From Phaeosaccion multiseriatum (Eukaryota; Ochrophyta, other classes): a DNA stretch of 64,000 nt. The translations under genes and the position numbers were made by a program. The DNA lies in assembly GCA_965112735.1 (NCBI GenBank), contig OZ218956.1, forward strand, positions 310,001 through 374,000, in the 5' to 3' direction. Positions 11,218-24,349 of this stretch are shown in pieces. How positions within the stretch are numbered: position 1 is the stretch's first letter; the number at the start of each line of letters is the position of its first letter. The notes beneath the pieces were generated by a model that did no database searches, had not been told where the DNA came from, and saw only the letters and a program-made list of their open reading frames with translations.

Positions 11218-14164
11218 GTCAAAAGGGGTGGTGGGGAGTGCGGTGCACGCAGTCGCTCCAAAGACGAGCAATCGAGGAGGCTTTAGGAGCAATCGACAAG
11301 AAGGCTGCACTACGTATGATACGTATGACCAACGACTGTGACAGGGCCTTGTGCCCCATCAAAAAGTACCCCCACCCCCTCACCTGAAGTTGTCCATGTA
11401 TCTGTTGAGCGCGACGGGGTCAATGTCCTTTGAGAAGAACAACGCTCGAGCAAGCCACGGCCACTTCACCGCAAGCTTGGCCACGAAGCCCAGTACGATG
11501 AGCACCGCTGCAAGAGGCTGAAAGGTCGCACGGGAAAGGCAGGGAAGGAGGGAGGGAGGGAGGAAGGGAGTGGAGGGAGGGAGGGGAGGGAGGGAGGGGA
11601 GGGAGGGAGGGAGGGAGGGAGGGGAGGGAGGGAGGGAGGGAGGGAGGGAGGGAGGGAGGGAGGGAGGGAGGGAGGGAGGGAGGGAGGCAGGGGGGAAGCA
11701 AGGGCGTTCGATGAGAGGAAGCTCAAGCAGTGCGAGAGGGGGGTAGGGGGTCGGGGAGAGGGTAGAGCCCGTACGGACACAGATGAGAAGAAGAGAAGAA
11801 TGGCTTCGCCGCGTTGTACGTGCTGTACGTGACCTTCCCACGTCTGGCGCTGTCAACGACATTTTCACTTCCAGTGCCACTTACTACTGATCGTCCCACC
11901 CCCTCCTGACCCTGGCGCTGACGCGGACCCTGACCCGGACCCGGACCCTATCCTTGACCCTGACCTCTTACCCTGACCCTGACCCTGACCATGACCATGA
12001 CCCTGACCCCGGGCCCGAGCCTGACCCCTGACCTTCTCTTTGATGAACCTCGAGGTCATCTTTCCATTCCCGCTGGAGGGCACGGAGCACAGAAAGGCCC
12101 CCCCTGCCAGCGGAGGAGGAGGGGCCGACCCCGGCAGGTCCTCTTGTTCCGCGCCTTGTGTCACGCCCATCTGAGACATTCCCATCTTAGTGAGGACGTC
12201 ATCTGCCATAGAGGCCCTCGCTGGGGAAGAGACCAAAGACAGAAGGGGAGCATCACGACGAAACAGAGTATCCAGGTAGGGCAGGCCGGCAGGGTGGCAG
12301 GCCGGCAGGGTGGCAGGCAGGTTGGTAGGCAGGCAGGCAAGTGGATGGAAGAAATACAAAAAAACAGACCAGCACAACCAGCACGGAACAAGCCCAAGCC
12401 CAAGCAAGCTACAGACAACAGCCAGACACCAGCCAGACAACAGCCAGACAACAGTCAGACAACAGCCAGACAAGAGCCAGACAACAGCGAGACACCAGCC
12501 AGACAACAGCCAGACAACAGCCAGGCAACAGCCAGACAACAGCAAGACAACAGTCAGACAACAGCCAGACAACAGCCAGACAACAGCAAGACAACAGCCA
12601 GGCAACAGCCAGACAACAGCAAGACAACAGTCAGACAACAGCCAGACAACAGTCAGACAACAGCCAGACAACTGCCAGACAACAGCCAGACAACAGCCAG
12701 ACAACAGCCAGACAACAGCCAGACAACAGCCAGACAACAGCCAGGCAACAGCCAGACAACAGCCAGATAACAGCCAGACAACAGCCAGACAACAGCCAGA
12801 CAACAGCCAGATAGCAGCCAGATAGCAGCCAGACAACAGCCAGACAACAGCCAGACAACAGCCAGACAACAGCCAGACAACAGCCAGACAACAGCCAGAT
12901 AACAGCCAGACAACAGCCAGACAACAGCCAGATAAAAGCCAGATAGCAGCCAGACAACAGCCAGACAACAGCCAGACAACAGCCAGACAACAGCCAGACA
13001 ACAGCCACAACTCACCTTGTGCGTCGGCGCTCTCCTCGAAGAGCTTCATGAGCAAAAGGCCGCCGAAGGAGTGTCCGATGACCACAGGGGCACGCCCCTT
13101 GAGTTTGAGCTGTACGAAGGCCTTCACGTCGGACATGTGCTGCTCCACCTGCACGGCACAGGGCACATTATAAATCCCACATCCCACATCCCACATGGTC
13201 ATGTCGAGGCATGACAGACACGTGAGAGAGACGCGTGAGAGACTGAGACTGCATCACCTCCGTCTTTCCCTGTGACCCCTGTGACGCACCAGGCCTCAGT
13301 GTTACCCCTCCGCTTCCCTCTTATCGCCTCCTCTCCTCCTCCCTCGCCCCTCTTGCCTCTCTGCTCTGCCTTGTGACCCCACGCCTCATGAGTACGTACC
13401 ACTCCCCTGCCCCCCTCTCTTCTTGCGTAACTGTCGCCGCGACCATCGTCGCGCTGCGTACCTTGAGGCTGATGGGTCTATCCTCGGGCTCTTCCCCAGG
13501 CACAGGAGTGCCGCTCGTGCCCCTGAGGCTGATGGCGTACGTGTCATAGCCCCGCGAGGCCATGAAGGGCATCCAATGCTCGGCCCAGCACCACGCCGCA
13601 TGGTACGATCCGTGCAGAAAGAGCAGGGGGGGTAGGGGCTTGCTGCGGCGCTGGCTGCGGCTGGAGGGGAACTGAGAGAGTGTCTCCATGGCGAGGCCGG
13701 TGGCGAGAGGCGTGGTTTCGTACTTGAGAGGGCCGACATTGATGCCCATTGCGCTGAGTGAAGGCAGAGGTGGGGCATGTGAGTGAGCGGCCCTATGAGA
13801 GGTTCGTGTGTTGTGACTTAGGCCCACTTACTCGTCTTGCCCTTCTGACCGCGTGGCCTCGTCCCCGGACGAGGAGGCAACGCTACTCATACGCAGGCCA
13901 CTCCTGCCACTGCTACTGCACGGTGGACCTGCCGAAGCTGGAGGTCGTCGCGGAAGTGCCGGGCCACACTGTTGAAACGTAAAGAAAAACAGTTGAAGGA
14001 GCAGGGGAGAGACAAGAGAGAGAAAAACACTTGAAAGAGCAGGGTGGGGGCCCTCTCCTTCTTGTGTGTGCACGTACCACCTGCTGGACGAAGGCCCTGC
14101 ATGGAGTATGCAGGCTGACGAAACAGCAAAACCAAAGCCCCGCGAGGGCGAGGAGTTCCCTCAT
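10534..14164 (-). CDS. Plastid-targeted alpha/beta hydrolase
   Basis: Eight exons (14164-14081, 13968-13832, 13753-13462, 13148-13016, 12220-12033, 11517-11384, 11086-11009, 10768-10534) close in phase to give 426 residues. The fold is alpha/beta hydrolase: oxyanion-loop LLFLHGSYHAAWCW, nucleophile elbow GHSFGG, acid in GGELDYIVDQ and histidine in GVPHDLML, so Ser-Asp-His are all present in order. After the nucleophile comes a lid-like insertion with a hydrophobic helix (AAVLIVLGFVAKLAV). The N-terminus MRELLALAGLWFCCFVSLH ending PCRAFVQ is a signal peptide with a plastid-type Phe motif. Substrate is unknown; a lipase or esterase acting on plastid lipids is only a possibility. Intron 4 is occupied by an 11-bp minisatellite. 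The gene starts 136 bp from the divergent phosphatase gene. Confidence 0.88.
11097..11212. repeat. (CA)n microsatellite, intronic
   Basis: Nearly pure CA dinucleotide in intron 6 of the hydrolase gene, beginning about 10 bp upstream of the exon 7 acceptor on the minus strand. Confidence 0.95.
11548..11692. repeat. (GGGA)n microsatellite, intronic
   Basis: GGGA/GGGGA units in intron 5 of the hydrolase gene. In transcript sense it is (CCCT)n, forming a long pyrimidine tract before the acceptor. Confidence 0.95.
12413..13008. repeat. 11-bp minisatellite CAGCCAGACAA, intron 4 of hydrolase
   Basis: About 54 units of CAGCCAGACAA with point variants (CAGTCAGACAA, CAGCAAGACAA, CAGCCAGATAA, CAGCCAGATAG) fill most of a 795-bp intron, ending only a few bases from the exon 4 donor. 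Because 11 is not a multiple of 3 and most units lack stops, all frames stay open for long distances on both strands, so apparent proteins here are artefacts. Confidence 0.97.
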
Positions 14165-14300
14165 CGCTCTCCTGCCTCTTTATTAGCTCTTCAATCTTTC
14201 CCTCTCTCACCTCTGGGAATCTGGATAACAACATGCCAACGAAGTCAAAGTCACAGGTTGTCGCTTTCGAACCTGCAATTGCAACGCCTTGCCATAAGTG
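14165..14300. promoter_or_regulatory. Very short divergent intergenic region (hydrolase / phosphatase)
   Basis: Only 136 bp separate the two start codons, so a shared bidirectional promoter with overlapping elements is likely. No TATA box is obvious. Confidence 0.6.
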
Positions 14301-15940
<1,640 letters not shown>

Positions 15941-17575
15941 GGAGTGAAGGCATTGAAGGACAACTAAAGGAGCACTAAAGGAGCACTGAAGGAGCACTGA
16001 AGGAGCACTGAAGGACTGAGGGAAAGAAACGGGGGGCTGAGCTGAGCTGAGCTTGTCATATCACGGCGCCGATGCCCGGAGAGCACAGCGCATCTCAGAG
16101 GGGTGGGAGGGTGGGAGGGCGGGCGGGCGGTCAAGAGCTCACAAGAGAGATTGCTCCCTCCTCCGCCCTTCGCGCACACTCGTTCTCTATCCAAGCGAGC
16201 AATCGGGTGCCATTGGGTGTGGCCCCCGGTGCTGGCTTTTTGGTTTGATGTTGCTCGCTGGTGGATTGAGAGCTCTCTCGGACGCCACTCTCCGCCCTCT
16301 TCGGAGGGTTAGGCAGCCATAGGGAGTGTGTGGAACGAGGTCCATTGGAAGAAGTCTGTCTTCGAGCAGAGAGCAGAAGCGGCCATACCAGAGAGAGAGA
16401 GACAGAGTGACGGAAGACCGTCCGTCGAGCGAGCTAATCACATAGGGATGCTAAAGAGGCAGGAGCCGCAGCAAGCAGTAGCAGCAGGCACGGCGGCTGG
16501 TTTGCTCTCGCACATGATGCCGAGCCCCCCTGGATGTCTGGAACCATACAGCCAAGGTCAGGATCAGGGTCAGGGTCACGCGACCTGAGATGCTGTATGG
16601 CTGGGGGACGTGCTCCTGGTCAGCAGCACGTGGCTGTAGACGGGGAAGTGGGACTTTACGAACGCTTTGCGAACCGTGTCAAAGCGGAGATGACCTGGCA
16701 GGATGGCACCCTACGCCTCAGTCTGCCCTTGGGAGATGACCTGGGGCCCTGGCAGGATGGCACCCTACGCCTCAGTCTGCCCTTTGGAGATGACCTGGGG
16801 ACCTGGCAGGACAGCACCCTATGCCTTAGTCTGCCCTTCATACTGGACCCTTCGCGTGGCAAGGCCAAGCCTTTAGCCGTGGTGGGGCCGCCCCTCCTTG
16901 CCGGGACCAACCCGTTAACGGAGCACGCACAGGGACGGACGTACTTGTATTTGCAGTGCCGTGTACAGTTATTAGGAGCACACAGCGATGCACTTGAAGT
17001 GCCATCTCCATTGATTCGAGCGGTTTCGCGTGTAGTCACGAGGCGTATGCTGATATTGGAGTAATAGCGATGGACAAGGAGGTGTTGGCTTTGCCACGCT
17101 TCCTTCTTTCCTTCTTTCAAAAAGAGTGCTACAGTAAGACAAAGCGACGCCTTGACATGGCTGCGATGGCGTCTCAGCCCAGCCGTGAGCCTCAGCTGTC
17201 CCTCTGTACGCCACTCTCCATGGCATCGTGTTAGTGGGAGAGGAACAGCCCAAGGAAGGCATCGTGTTTGTGGGAGAGGAAAAGCCCAAGGAAGGCCAAG
17301 CGCTGTCCCCCGCTAGTGCCATCGGACAGGATGGACAGGATGGGGTTTTCGCTCCTTCTCCCCACTCCCGAGCGGCGCTGCTGCTGCTGCTGCTGCTGTG
17401 ACTACTGCCGTGACTGGTGCTGCGACTGTCACTGCTAGGTGCTGTTGTTACACTAGCTGCTCCTGGTGCTGCTGGTGCTGGTGCTGCTGCTGATGCTTCT
17501 ACTGCTGGCTGATACTGCTACTACTGCTGCTGCTGGCGGCTGCTGCTACTGCTACTGATGCTACTGTCGTTGCTG
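15941..17575. other. Convergent intergenic region with small tandem repeats
   Basis: Lies between phosphatase and carotenoid gene 3' ends. Contents: four AAGGAGCACT-type decamers (15966-16016); a three-copy 54-bp repeat (see 16687-16840); two 36-bp near-identical copies at about 17222-17296; and an imperfect CTG/CTA trinucleotide tract (17375-17572) abutting the carotenoid gene stop. An open frame at 16534-17064 spans the 54-bp repeat, but I see no domain or splice support, so I do not call it a gene. Confidence 0.5.
16687..16840. repeat. Three-copy 54-bp tandem repeat
   Basis: Units start near 16687, 16733 and 16787; the first lacks 8 bp. The forward frame reads GDDLGPWQDGTLRLSLPF per unit (18 residues), so the repeat keeps frame, but coding status is uncertain. 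Confidence 0.8.
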
Positions 17576-19374
17576 TCAATGCGTGGCAGGGATTGATTCG
17601 AGGATCTTGTGTGCGCACAGCCTGCTGCCAATCAGCACCAGCGGCACGCCGTTACCCGGCCTGGTGGAGGCCCCGATGGAGAACAGGTTGGGTACCTTAG
17701 GGTGCCCAAAGCCGGGCCGGAAGATGCTCAGCTGATTCAGGCCGTGAGAAAGCCCGAACACCGCACCCCTGGGGAATCGCAAGGAGGAGGAGGAGGAGGA
17801 GGAGGAGAAAGAGAGATGGAAGCTGCTTTGAGACGAGGCGTTTCTGGGCCACTCACTCCCTTCACAGATCCTCACAGACCCTTCACGGACCAGTCTTCAC
17901 AAGTCACTCAATAAGGGCGGCCCACTGTCTCTCAGACCCTTTTTAGGCAAGCATAGATGGCACTCCATGGCACTAAAGGGTGGGGCACGCATAGATGGCA
18001 CTTGAGGGTGCAATGGACGACAACCAGCGCACCTCTCCAGGTTGTAGCGCTCTCTCCATTCCGTGGGGGAGTACACTTCCTCTTGCAGAATGCTCTCTCG
18101 GAAGGACGCCATTCCTGCGTCCGCTTCGAACCTGCTCAGCACCTGGGTTTGTTTGGTCCCCATGGGTCCCCAGGCATTGCAAAAGAGAGTACCGGCACAG
18201 GTACACGTCGAGCGGAGCGAGGGTGGGTGCAAGGGTGCAGGAGAGTAAGAGGGTAAGAAGGGAAGAGGGTACAGTAAGAGGGTAAGAGGGTAAGAAGGGA
18301 AGAGGGTTAGAGGGTAAGAGGGTAAGAGGGTAAGAGGGTAAGCGTGTAAGAGGGTAAGAGGGTAAGAGGGTAAGAGGGTAAGAGGGTAAGAAGGTTAGAG
18401 GGTAAGAGGGTAAGAGGGGAAGAGGGTAAGAGGGTAAGAGGGTAAGAGGGTAAGAGGGTAAGAGGGTAAGAGGGTAAGAGGGTAAGAGGGTAAGAGGTAA
18501 GAGGGTAAGAGGGGAAGAGGGTAAGAGGGTAAGAGGGTAAGAGGGTAAGGGGGTAAGAGGGTAAGAGGGTAAGAGGTAAGAGGGTAAGAGGGTAAGAGGG
18601 TAAGAGGGGAAGAGGGTAAGAGGGTAAGAGGGTAAGAGGGGAAGAGGGTACAGTAAGAAGGGAAGAGGGTAAGAGGGTAAGAGGGTAAGAGGGTAAGAGG
18701 GTAAGAGGGTAAGAGGGTAAGAGGGGAAGAGGGTAAGAGGGTAAGAGGGTAAGAGGGTAAGAGGGTAAGAGGGTAAGAGGGTAAGAGGGGAAGAGGGTAA
18801 GAGGGTAAGAGGGTAAGAGGGTAAGAGGGTAAGAGGGTAAGAGGTAAGAGGGTAAGAGGGTAAGAGGGTAAGAGGGTAAGAGGGTTAGAGGGTAAGAGGT
18901 AAGAGGGTAAGAGGGTAAGAGGATAAGAGGGTAAGAGGGTAAGAGGGTAAGAGGGTAAGAGGGTTAGAGGGTAAGAGGGTAAGAGGTAATAGGTTAAGAG
19001 GGTAAAGGTCAGAGCAGAGGTGGAGGTGGTGCGTGAGGTGGTGCGTGAGGTGGTGTGTGCGACGGTGTGCGTGGACCAGACCAGTAAGAAGTGCTTTGAA
19101 TGAAGGTCAGTCAGTCAGTCATCAACCAGTCAGTCAGTCAGTCAGTCAGTCAGTCAGTCAGTCAGTCAGTCAGTCAGTCAGTCAGTCAGGCGATCAGTCA
19201 TTCAGTCAGTCAGTCATTCAGTCAAGTAGTCAGTCAGTCAGGTAGTCAGTCAGTCAAGCCCTGTCTGCCTCGGCACGATGGGGCCGTTCGTTCATTGAAA
19301 CACCACGTGAGTAGCGTTCGCTCACCTCCTCCCTCACCCACTCCACCCAGCCTCTCTCTCTCCCTCTCTCTCCC

Positions 19375-19423
<49 letters not shown>

Positions 19424-20145
19424 CTCTCCCTCTCTCTCTCTCTCTCCGCTCTCCCTCGCGCGGTCCAGCCTCCTCCCCCTCCCCTCTCTCTCTTTCGCTC
19501 ACCTCCTCCCTCGCCCGCTCTACCCAGTCCCTCACTGTGGCATCCTCCTGCTCCCTCTCGGCGGCGGAGGCATGGGCAGCCCTTAGGGGGGGGCAGGGGA
19601 CCAGAACCATCACGCTGTCGCCATCTGGGGGTGCCGCCGTCGGATCTGTCCGGGCGGGGCAGCTGAGGAGGGGTGGGGTAGAGAGAAAGGGTGGCAGCAG
19701 AAAGAAGGACGGATGACCAATGGGTTTAGTTCAATTCTTCATCTTCCTCAGATCCCCCCCTTAAGATGAAGAAGGGGCCAAACAATCAATCCAGAATAGT
19801 TATCTTCAGCTCAGTCCAACGACCACCGAGGAGTGTATACAGTGCGCATGATTCTTTGATGACAAAAGGTTCCCTGAGCCACGAAATACCCGAAACAAAG
19901 GCTCACACAGAGGCGGCAAGCGGCACGAAATACCCTAAACCCTCCTTCCATACGTTACACACAGAGAGAGATACATAGATTCACACACACACAGCACCTC
20001 CCCCCCCCCCCCCCACACACACACATACACACACACACAGACACACACACACAGAAAAAGAGAGAGAGATACACACACAGAGACACACACACAGAAAAAG
20101 AGAGAGAGAGATACACACACAGAGACACACACACCCACAGACACA

Positions 20146-20187
<42 letters not shown>

Positions 20188-23100
20188 CACTCACGCGACG
20201 TAAAAGTTGACGCTTTCCCCGCCCCACTGAACAGGGCCCTCATTGTCGTCCTGAGCCTTGTTGCTCCGGGGAAAGGCTCCCTCCCAGGACTCAGCGAAGT
20301 TGGTGGAGAGGAAGATGGAGTGGTGCTCCAGCTGAGGAGCCAACAGATGGCAGCGGATGGCAGCGGATGGCAGCAGTTGAGAGGGACGGAGACAGGGAGG
20401 AAGAGGCACAAGAGAGGAAGCACAAGCCACACCATGGCTGAGGAGTGGGCGGGCTGCAGCGTTAAATGAAAAGCAGGAAACTCGCCACCCACCGACTCAC
20501 TCACTCACTCACTCACTCCCTCACTCACTCACTCACCTGTGGCCACTTTCGGTCCGTCGCCCAATAGAAGGCAATGACGCCGGTCGAAAAGTCTGCCTGA
20601 AGGATGGAGAGTAGAGGGGCGGGTAGGTGTGAGAGTACGTACGTAAGGGCACGTAAGGCTACTTAATGGTAGTTTCTGTATGCGTGAGGAGGTCAGGCGA
20701 GGCAGAGGCGGAGAAGCAGCACAAGCCCATCTCTAATCGGAAACCCCTGGCAACGGAAGGCAGTATGAACGGGGCCGGCAGACGCACCTTGTCAAAGTCC
20801 CTTCCCTTGCCCTCGGGGAGGAGTTCCCTCTCCATGTAGGGCAAGTCGGCGTTGCTCAGCACCACATCTGCTGTCAGTACCTGCCCGCTCGCCAGCTTCA
20901 CCCCCTGGGAACACGCACGCACGCACCCACACACACAAGCATGCCCACACAAGCACACGTACACACGCGGCAGAGGGCTGTGGTGTTAGATCTATAGGTG
21001 TTTAACTAGGGTTGTGCCCCTCAACCCCCTCAAACAGGTGTATCAAGTGGTGGTACGGCAGGTACTCACAGCTGCCTTGGCCTGCTGTCCTCCCTCCTGC
21101 TGCTCCATCACCACCCCTGCGACTGGGGCATCGAAGGAGAACTCAACTCCGAGCTTTACGCAGATGCTGAGGGGGGAGGAGCGATCGAGAAGGGCACGAG
21201 AAAGACGAAGAAGCGAATAGTGAGCAGATCGTAGGGAGTGAATAGCGAAGAGCGGAGAGCAGAGCAGAGAGGACGGAGCAAGCAGGTGACAAGCAGCGTG
21301 AAGGGAAGGGAGCAGATGCTGCATCACTCCCTCTCCGCGAGTCTTACGTACGTCTGGAGGCCGCGCATGACGCCATGGAAACCCCCTGGGGATGTGTCGG
21401 TGTGTTGCATGGGTCAGGGGCAGGGGCAGAGGAGAGCGAAGGAAGTGAGGGAGGGAGGGAGGGAGGGAGGGTGGGTGGGAGGGAGGGAGGGAAAGAGGGA
21501 GTACTCTTCGCTTCCCGTGCAATCACATGCATCATTTCCGAGTCGAGTAGGACGCTGACCGCCACCGCCGCTGCTGCCGCTGGCCCTCCTCACGACGCTC
21601 TCTCCCTCCGCCCCCTCCTCCACGCACGCAATTACCTTCAGGATAGAAGATGCCCTCGTTGAGCTCTATGGCCTGGAGGAGTCCGAACACGGCAGGCGCT
21701 TCATAGGGGGTGAGGCCTACGTAGAGGTCTTGGAAGCTCAGCAGCGCCTGTGCGCACGTGACGGGCAGGCGCGTGCAGAGAGAGAGAGAGAGAGGGGGGG
21801 GGGGGGCGCAAGTGAGGAGGCCGCTGTGCGAATCTCCCCGCTCGGAGAAAGGGGGCATGGCATCACAGATGGCTCCACAGTTTCATCGTCCAAAACACAC
21901 CGCCGGTTAGAGCCCCTTTCTCCTCCGTCTCACGACCTCTCCACATGTGGGACGCAAAGGAAGAGACTGGTGACTTTTGCTCCACCGCCCACCGCCGAAC
22001 GACGGAGCGGAGTCATTACATTGTACACACTACACTCCCACCCACTCCTACTTACGCACTTGCAGCTTTGGACAGAATCCCCTGGCCTGCAACTGCTTGT
22101 GGTGGCTCTGCAGGGGGCTGCGAGTCAGCGCGGCGAGGGCGAACTCAGGCATGCGTTTGAGCTCAAGCCTGCGTGTTGGTGATACAGCAGAGCAGCCAAG
22201 TTGGTGATACAGCAGAGCATGCAAGTTGGTGATAAAGCAGAGCAGCCAAGTTGGTGATACAGCAGAGCAGGCAAGTTGGTGATACAGCAGAGCAGGCAGG
22301 CAAGTGGGTGATACAGCAGAGCAGCCAAGTTGGTGATACAGCAGAGCAGGCAAGCACCGAGAGGGTCAGGAGCTTAGGCAAGGTCGGGAGGAAGGTAAGC
22401 AAAGGTGAGGCAGACAAGCCAGGAGGGTCAGAGGACGCTTGATTGCGTGGCGGGCGAGGGTTCGAGCCTTCCTTCCTTCCTTCCTTCCTTCCTTCCAATC
22501 CCCCCTTGGCTACGACAGCTTCCTACCTTTCCTCGATGAAGTTGGGCAGGCCCACATCGAGTTGAAGCTGGCAGTAGTCCAAGTAGTCCTTGTACAGCGC
22601 GTAAGAGCCTGATGAAGTAAGCGGGTAGGTAGGGTAGGGCGATGGCAAGAGTTTGATGAAGTAAGCGGGTAGGCAGGGCAGAGCATTGAATCGGTGGCGA
22701 AGACGGCCATGCCCCATGCCATGTCGAAACCGAGGACAGGGAACACATGCTACTCCTATCATATATATACCCTATATACATATATATATATACCCTAGCT
22801 CCTGGTATGTATACAATATATACCCTAGCTCCTGGTATGTATACAATATATACCCTAGCTCCTGGATATGTATGTATGTACCCTAGCTCCTAGCTCTCCA
22901 GTGTCAGACGCGGGGGAGATCGGGGGGCTGAAGGCGCAATACAACCATATACACCCCGGGGTACAGCGGGTACAGCATACATCTCCGCTATACCAGATGG
23001 TCGCTGTCCCTCCCCGCGCCCATGCCCTGCGCCGACGATGGGCATCCTTTTACTGACTCGCCTTGTTGGATTTGCTCCAGCTGGGCCTCCATTTTGGCTT

Positions 23101-24057
23101 GGTCTTTGGTGAGAGTGATGGTCGTCCGATCGCTAAAGTACGCTGCTCTTCGAGTCGGAGGGGAGGAGGGGAGTTTGTAGCGCAGCGTGGTGTGTTTGGA
23201 GAGAGCGATCGGCGCAGAGTTAAGAGTGGAGCGGTGGATTGGGGAAGATGCTCAGCATACGCTCGGTCGGTGGGCGACCAGCACACACATACACAAACAC
23301 ACACACATACACACACGCACGCACACACACTTACACACGCACACGCACACGCGAACTCAAGATAGAGGAGTGTGTGTGTGTGCGCGTGTGTGTGTGTGTG
23401 ACGGCCTCTTCTCACCCTTGTAGGTCGGGGCCACCTCCTTGAGCTTAAAGAATGCATCCGGGTCCTCCCCGAGGTCGCGGAAAGTGTCCTTGTATACCTC
23501 GGGCAGCAGCATGAGGGTGGGCCCGGTATCGAACCTCCACTTGCCGCCCGGCCCGAGGAAGAGCTGTCCGAGAGGAGAGAGGGTGATGAGTATGACGAGT
23601 CCACGCTGCTACTGCTGCTTTTGTCATGCATGGCCCCGCCTTTAGAGAGGTGGGCTGTGCAACTGCGCATGACGAAAATCCCCTCGGTGAGCAAGCCCCT
23701 TGTAGAATATAGTAGAGTGATAAAGCTCCTCCAGGAGCAGTATCTACACACTCAACCACTTACCTCGTTCACTCGGCCTCCAACGCATTCCTTAGGATTC
23801 TTCTCAACGACATGCACCTTGCAGCCCGCCTTGGCAAGTCTTGCTGCCGTCGCCAAACCCCCTACTCCGGCCCCAACGACGAGAACCTTGGTAGCTGCAG
23901 CTGCAGACGAGGAGGAGGACGCGGTAGCTGACAGGGAGGGCGTCTTCAGTGGGAGAGACGGCCGCTGAAAGGCCGCTGAGCCTGCCGCTGGTCCAAGGAA
24001 GGCATAGCACCGGCAAAGGCAGAGGAAGATAGCAAGTAGCACGATGATTGAAGGCAT
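17576..24057 (-). CDS. CrtI-type carotenoid desaturase/isomerase-family oxidoreductase, plastid-targeted
   Basis: Fourteen exons give 577 residues: 24057-23764, 23563-23416, 23142-23062, 22608-22527, 22168-22060, 21747-21636, 21385-21352, 21166-21070, 20904-20788, 20596-20537, 20331-20195, 19662-19503, 18142-18033, 17768-17576. A signal peptide (IIVLLAIFLCLCRCYA|FLGP) precedes a Ser/Ala-rich transit region and the FAD Rossmann motif KVLVVGAGVGGLATAARLA. Family landmarks follow: RFDTGPTLMLLPEVYKDTF, SFQDLYVGLTPYEAPAVF, VVLSNADLPY, VACPARTDPTAAP, AVFGLSHGLNQLSIF and GASTRPGNGVPLVLIG. All phytoene desaturase/CRTISO-family signatures are intact, so it should act on carotenoid precursors in the plastid; desaturase versus isomerase cannot be decided by eye. 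Intron 3 appears to use a GC-AG donor. Introns 4 and 12 carry repeat arrays. Confidence 0.93.
18245..19010. repeat. 10-bp minisatellite GAGGGTAAGA, intron 12 of carotenoid gene
   Basis: About 75 units of GAGGGTAAGA with GAGGGGAAGA, GAGGGTTAGA and 7-8-bp shortened variants fill half of a 1,360-bp intron. In transcript sense the array is CTTACCCTCT, pyrimidine-rich; on the opposite strand every unit resembles a 5' splice site. Confidence 0.97.
19108..19257. repeat. (CAGT)n tetranucleotide repeat, intronic
   Basis: Imperfect CAGT units adjacent to the 10-bp minisatellite in intron 12 of the carotenoid gene; followed by a (CT)n tract at about 19350-19450. Confidence 0.93.
22174..22347. repeat. 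Tandem array of the dispersed GTTGGTGATACAGC motif, intron 4 of carotenoid gene
   Basis: Seven copies of a 25-29-bp unit built from GTTGGTGATACAGCAGAGCA plus a short linker (GCCAA, TGCAA or GGCAA), starting 6 bp from the exon 5 acceptor on the minus strand. Copy 3 has TAAAGC and copy 6 GTGGGTGAT. This is the only place where the motif is tandem. Confidence 0.95.
22755..22895. repeat. AT-rich tandem repeat (TACCCTAGCTCCTGG-type), intronic
   Basis: Three to four copies of a roughly 36-bp unit made of a TATATAC block plus CCTAGCTCCTGGTATGTA, in intron 3 of the carotenoid gene, the intron with the GC donor. Confidence 0.85.
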
Positions 24058-24349
24058 GCAGCCCCCCTATAAAAGAAGAAGAAGGGGCTGCGGGCTGCGG
24101 CGCCAATCAGCCAACTGTGAATCGGAGAATCAACTGTCCAGGAAAAAAAGGTAACGTCCTGATGATCCCTCCATCATATAGATCATCAGCAAGGAGGATG
24201 AGAAAGCCTCAAGCAGCAGCTGCGACGAAGCAGGGAAGAACAAGGCCTGAGCTGAAGTACTCAAGTGAAATACAGCGCTGCCGCAAGACGAGCCGTCGGC
24301 ACAGCTGATGGAAATGATGGCGGAATAGGAAATTCAGGGGCAGGGCACA
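24058..24349. promoter_or_regulatory. Divergent intergenic region (carotenoid gene / giant WD40 gene)
   Basis: 292 bp between the two start codons. A CTATAAAAG box at about 24067-24075 lies only 10 bp from the carotenoid ATG, too close to be an ordinary TATA box for that gene. Shared promoter inferred. Confidence 0.55.

Noticed and set aside
12413-13008. CRISPR-like regular array
   Set aside because: Units are contiguous 11-mers with no unique spacers, in an intron of a eukaryotic gene; it is a minisatellite.
11865-13202. A 445-residue minus-strand protein rich in Leu, Val, Cys and Trp
   Set aside because: It reads through the 11-bp minisatellite intron; the flanking parts belong to hydrolase exons 4 and 5 in different frames.
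16534-17064. Possible gene with an 18-residue repeat
   Set aside because: Only a local 54-bp tandem repeat keeps the frame; no homology, start context or neighbouring exons recognised.
22174-22347. CRISPR-like array
   Set aside because: The linkers between copies are 5-9 bp and near-identical; no spacers, no cas genes, eukaryotic context.
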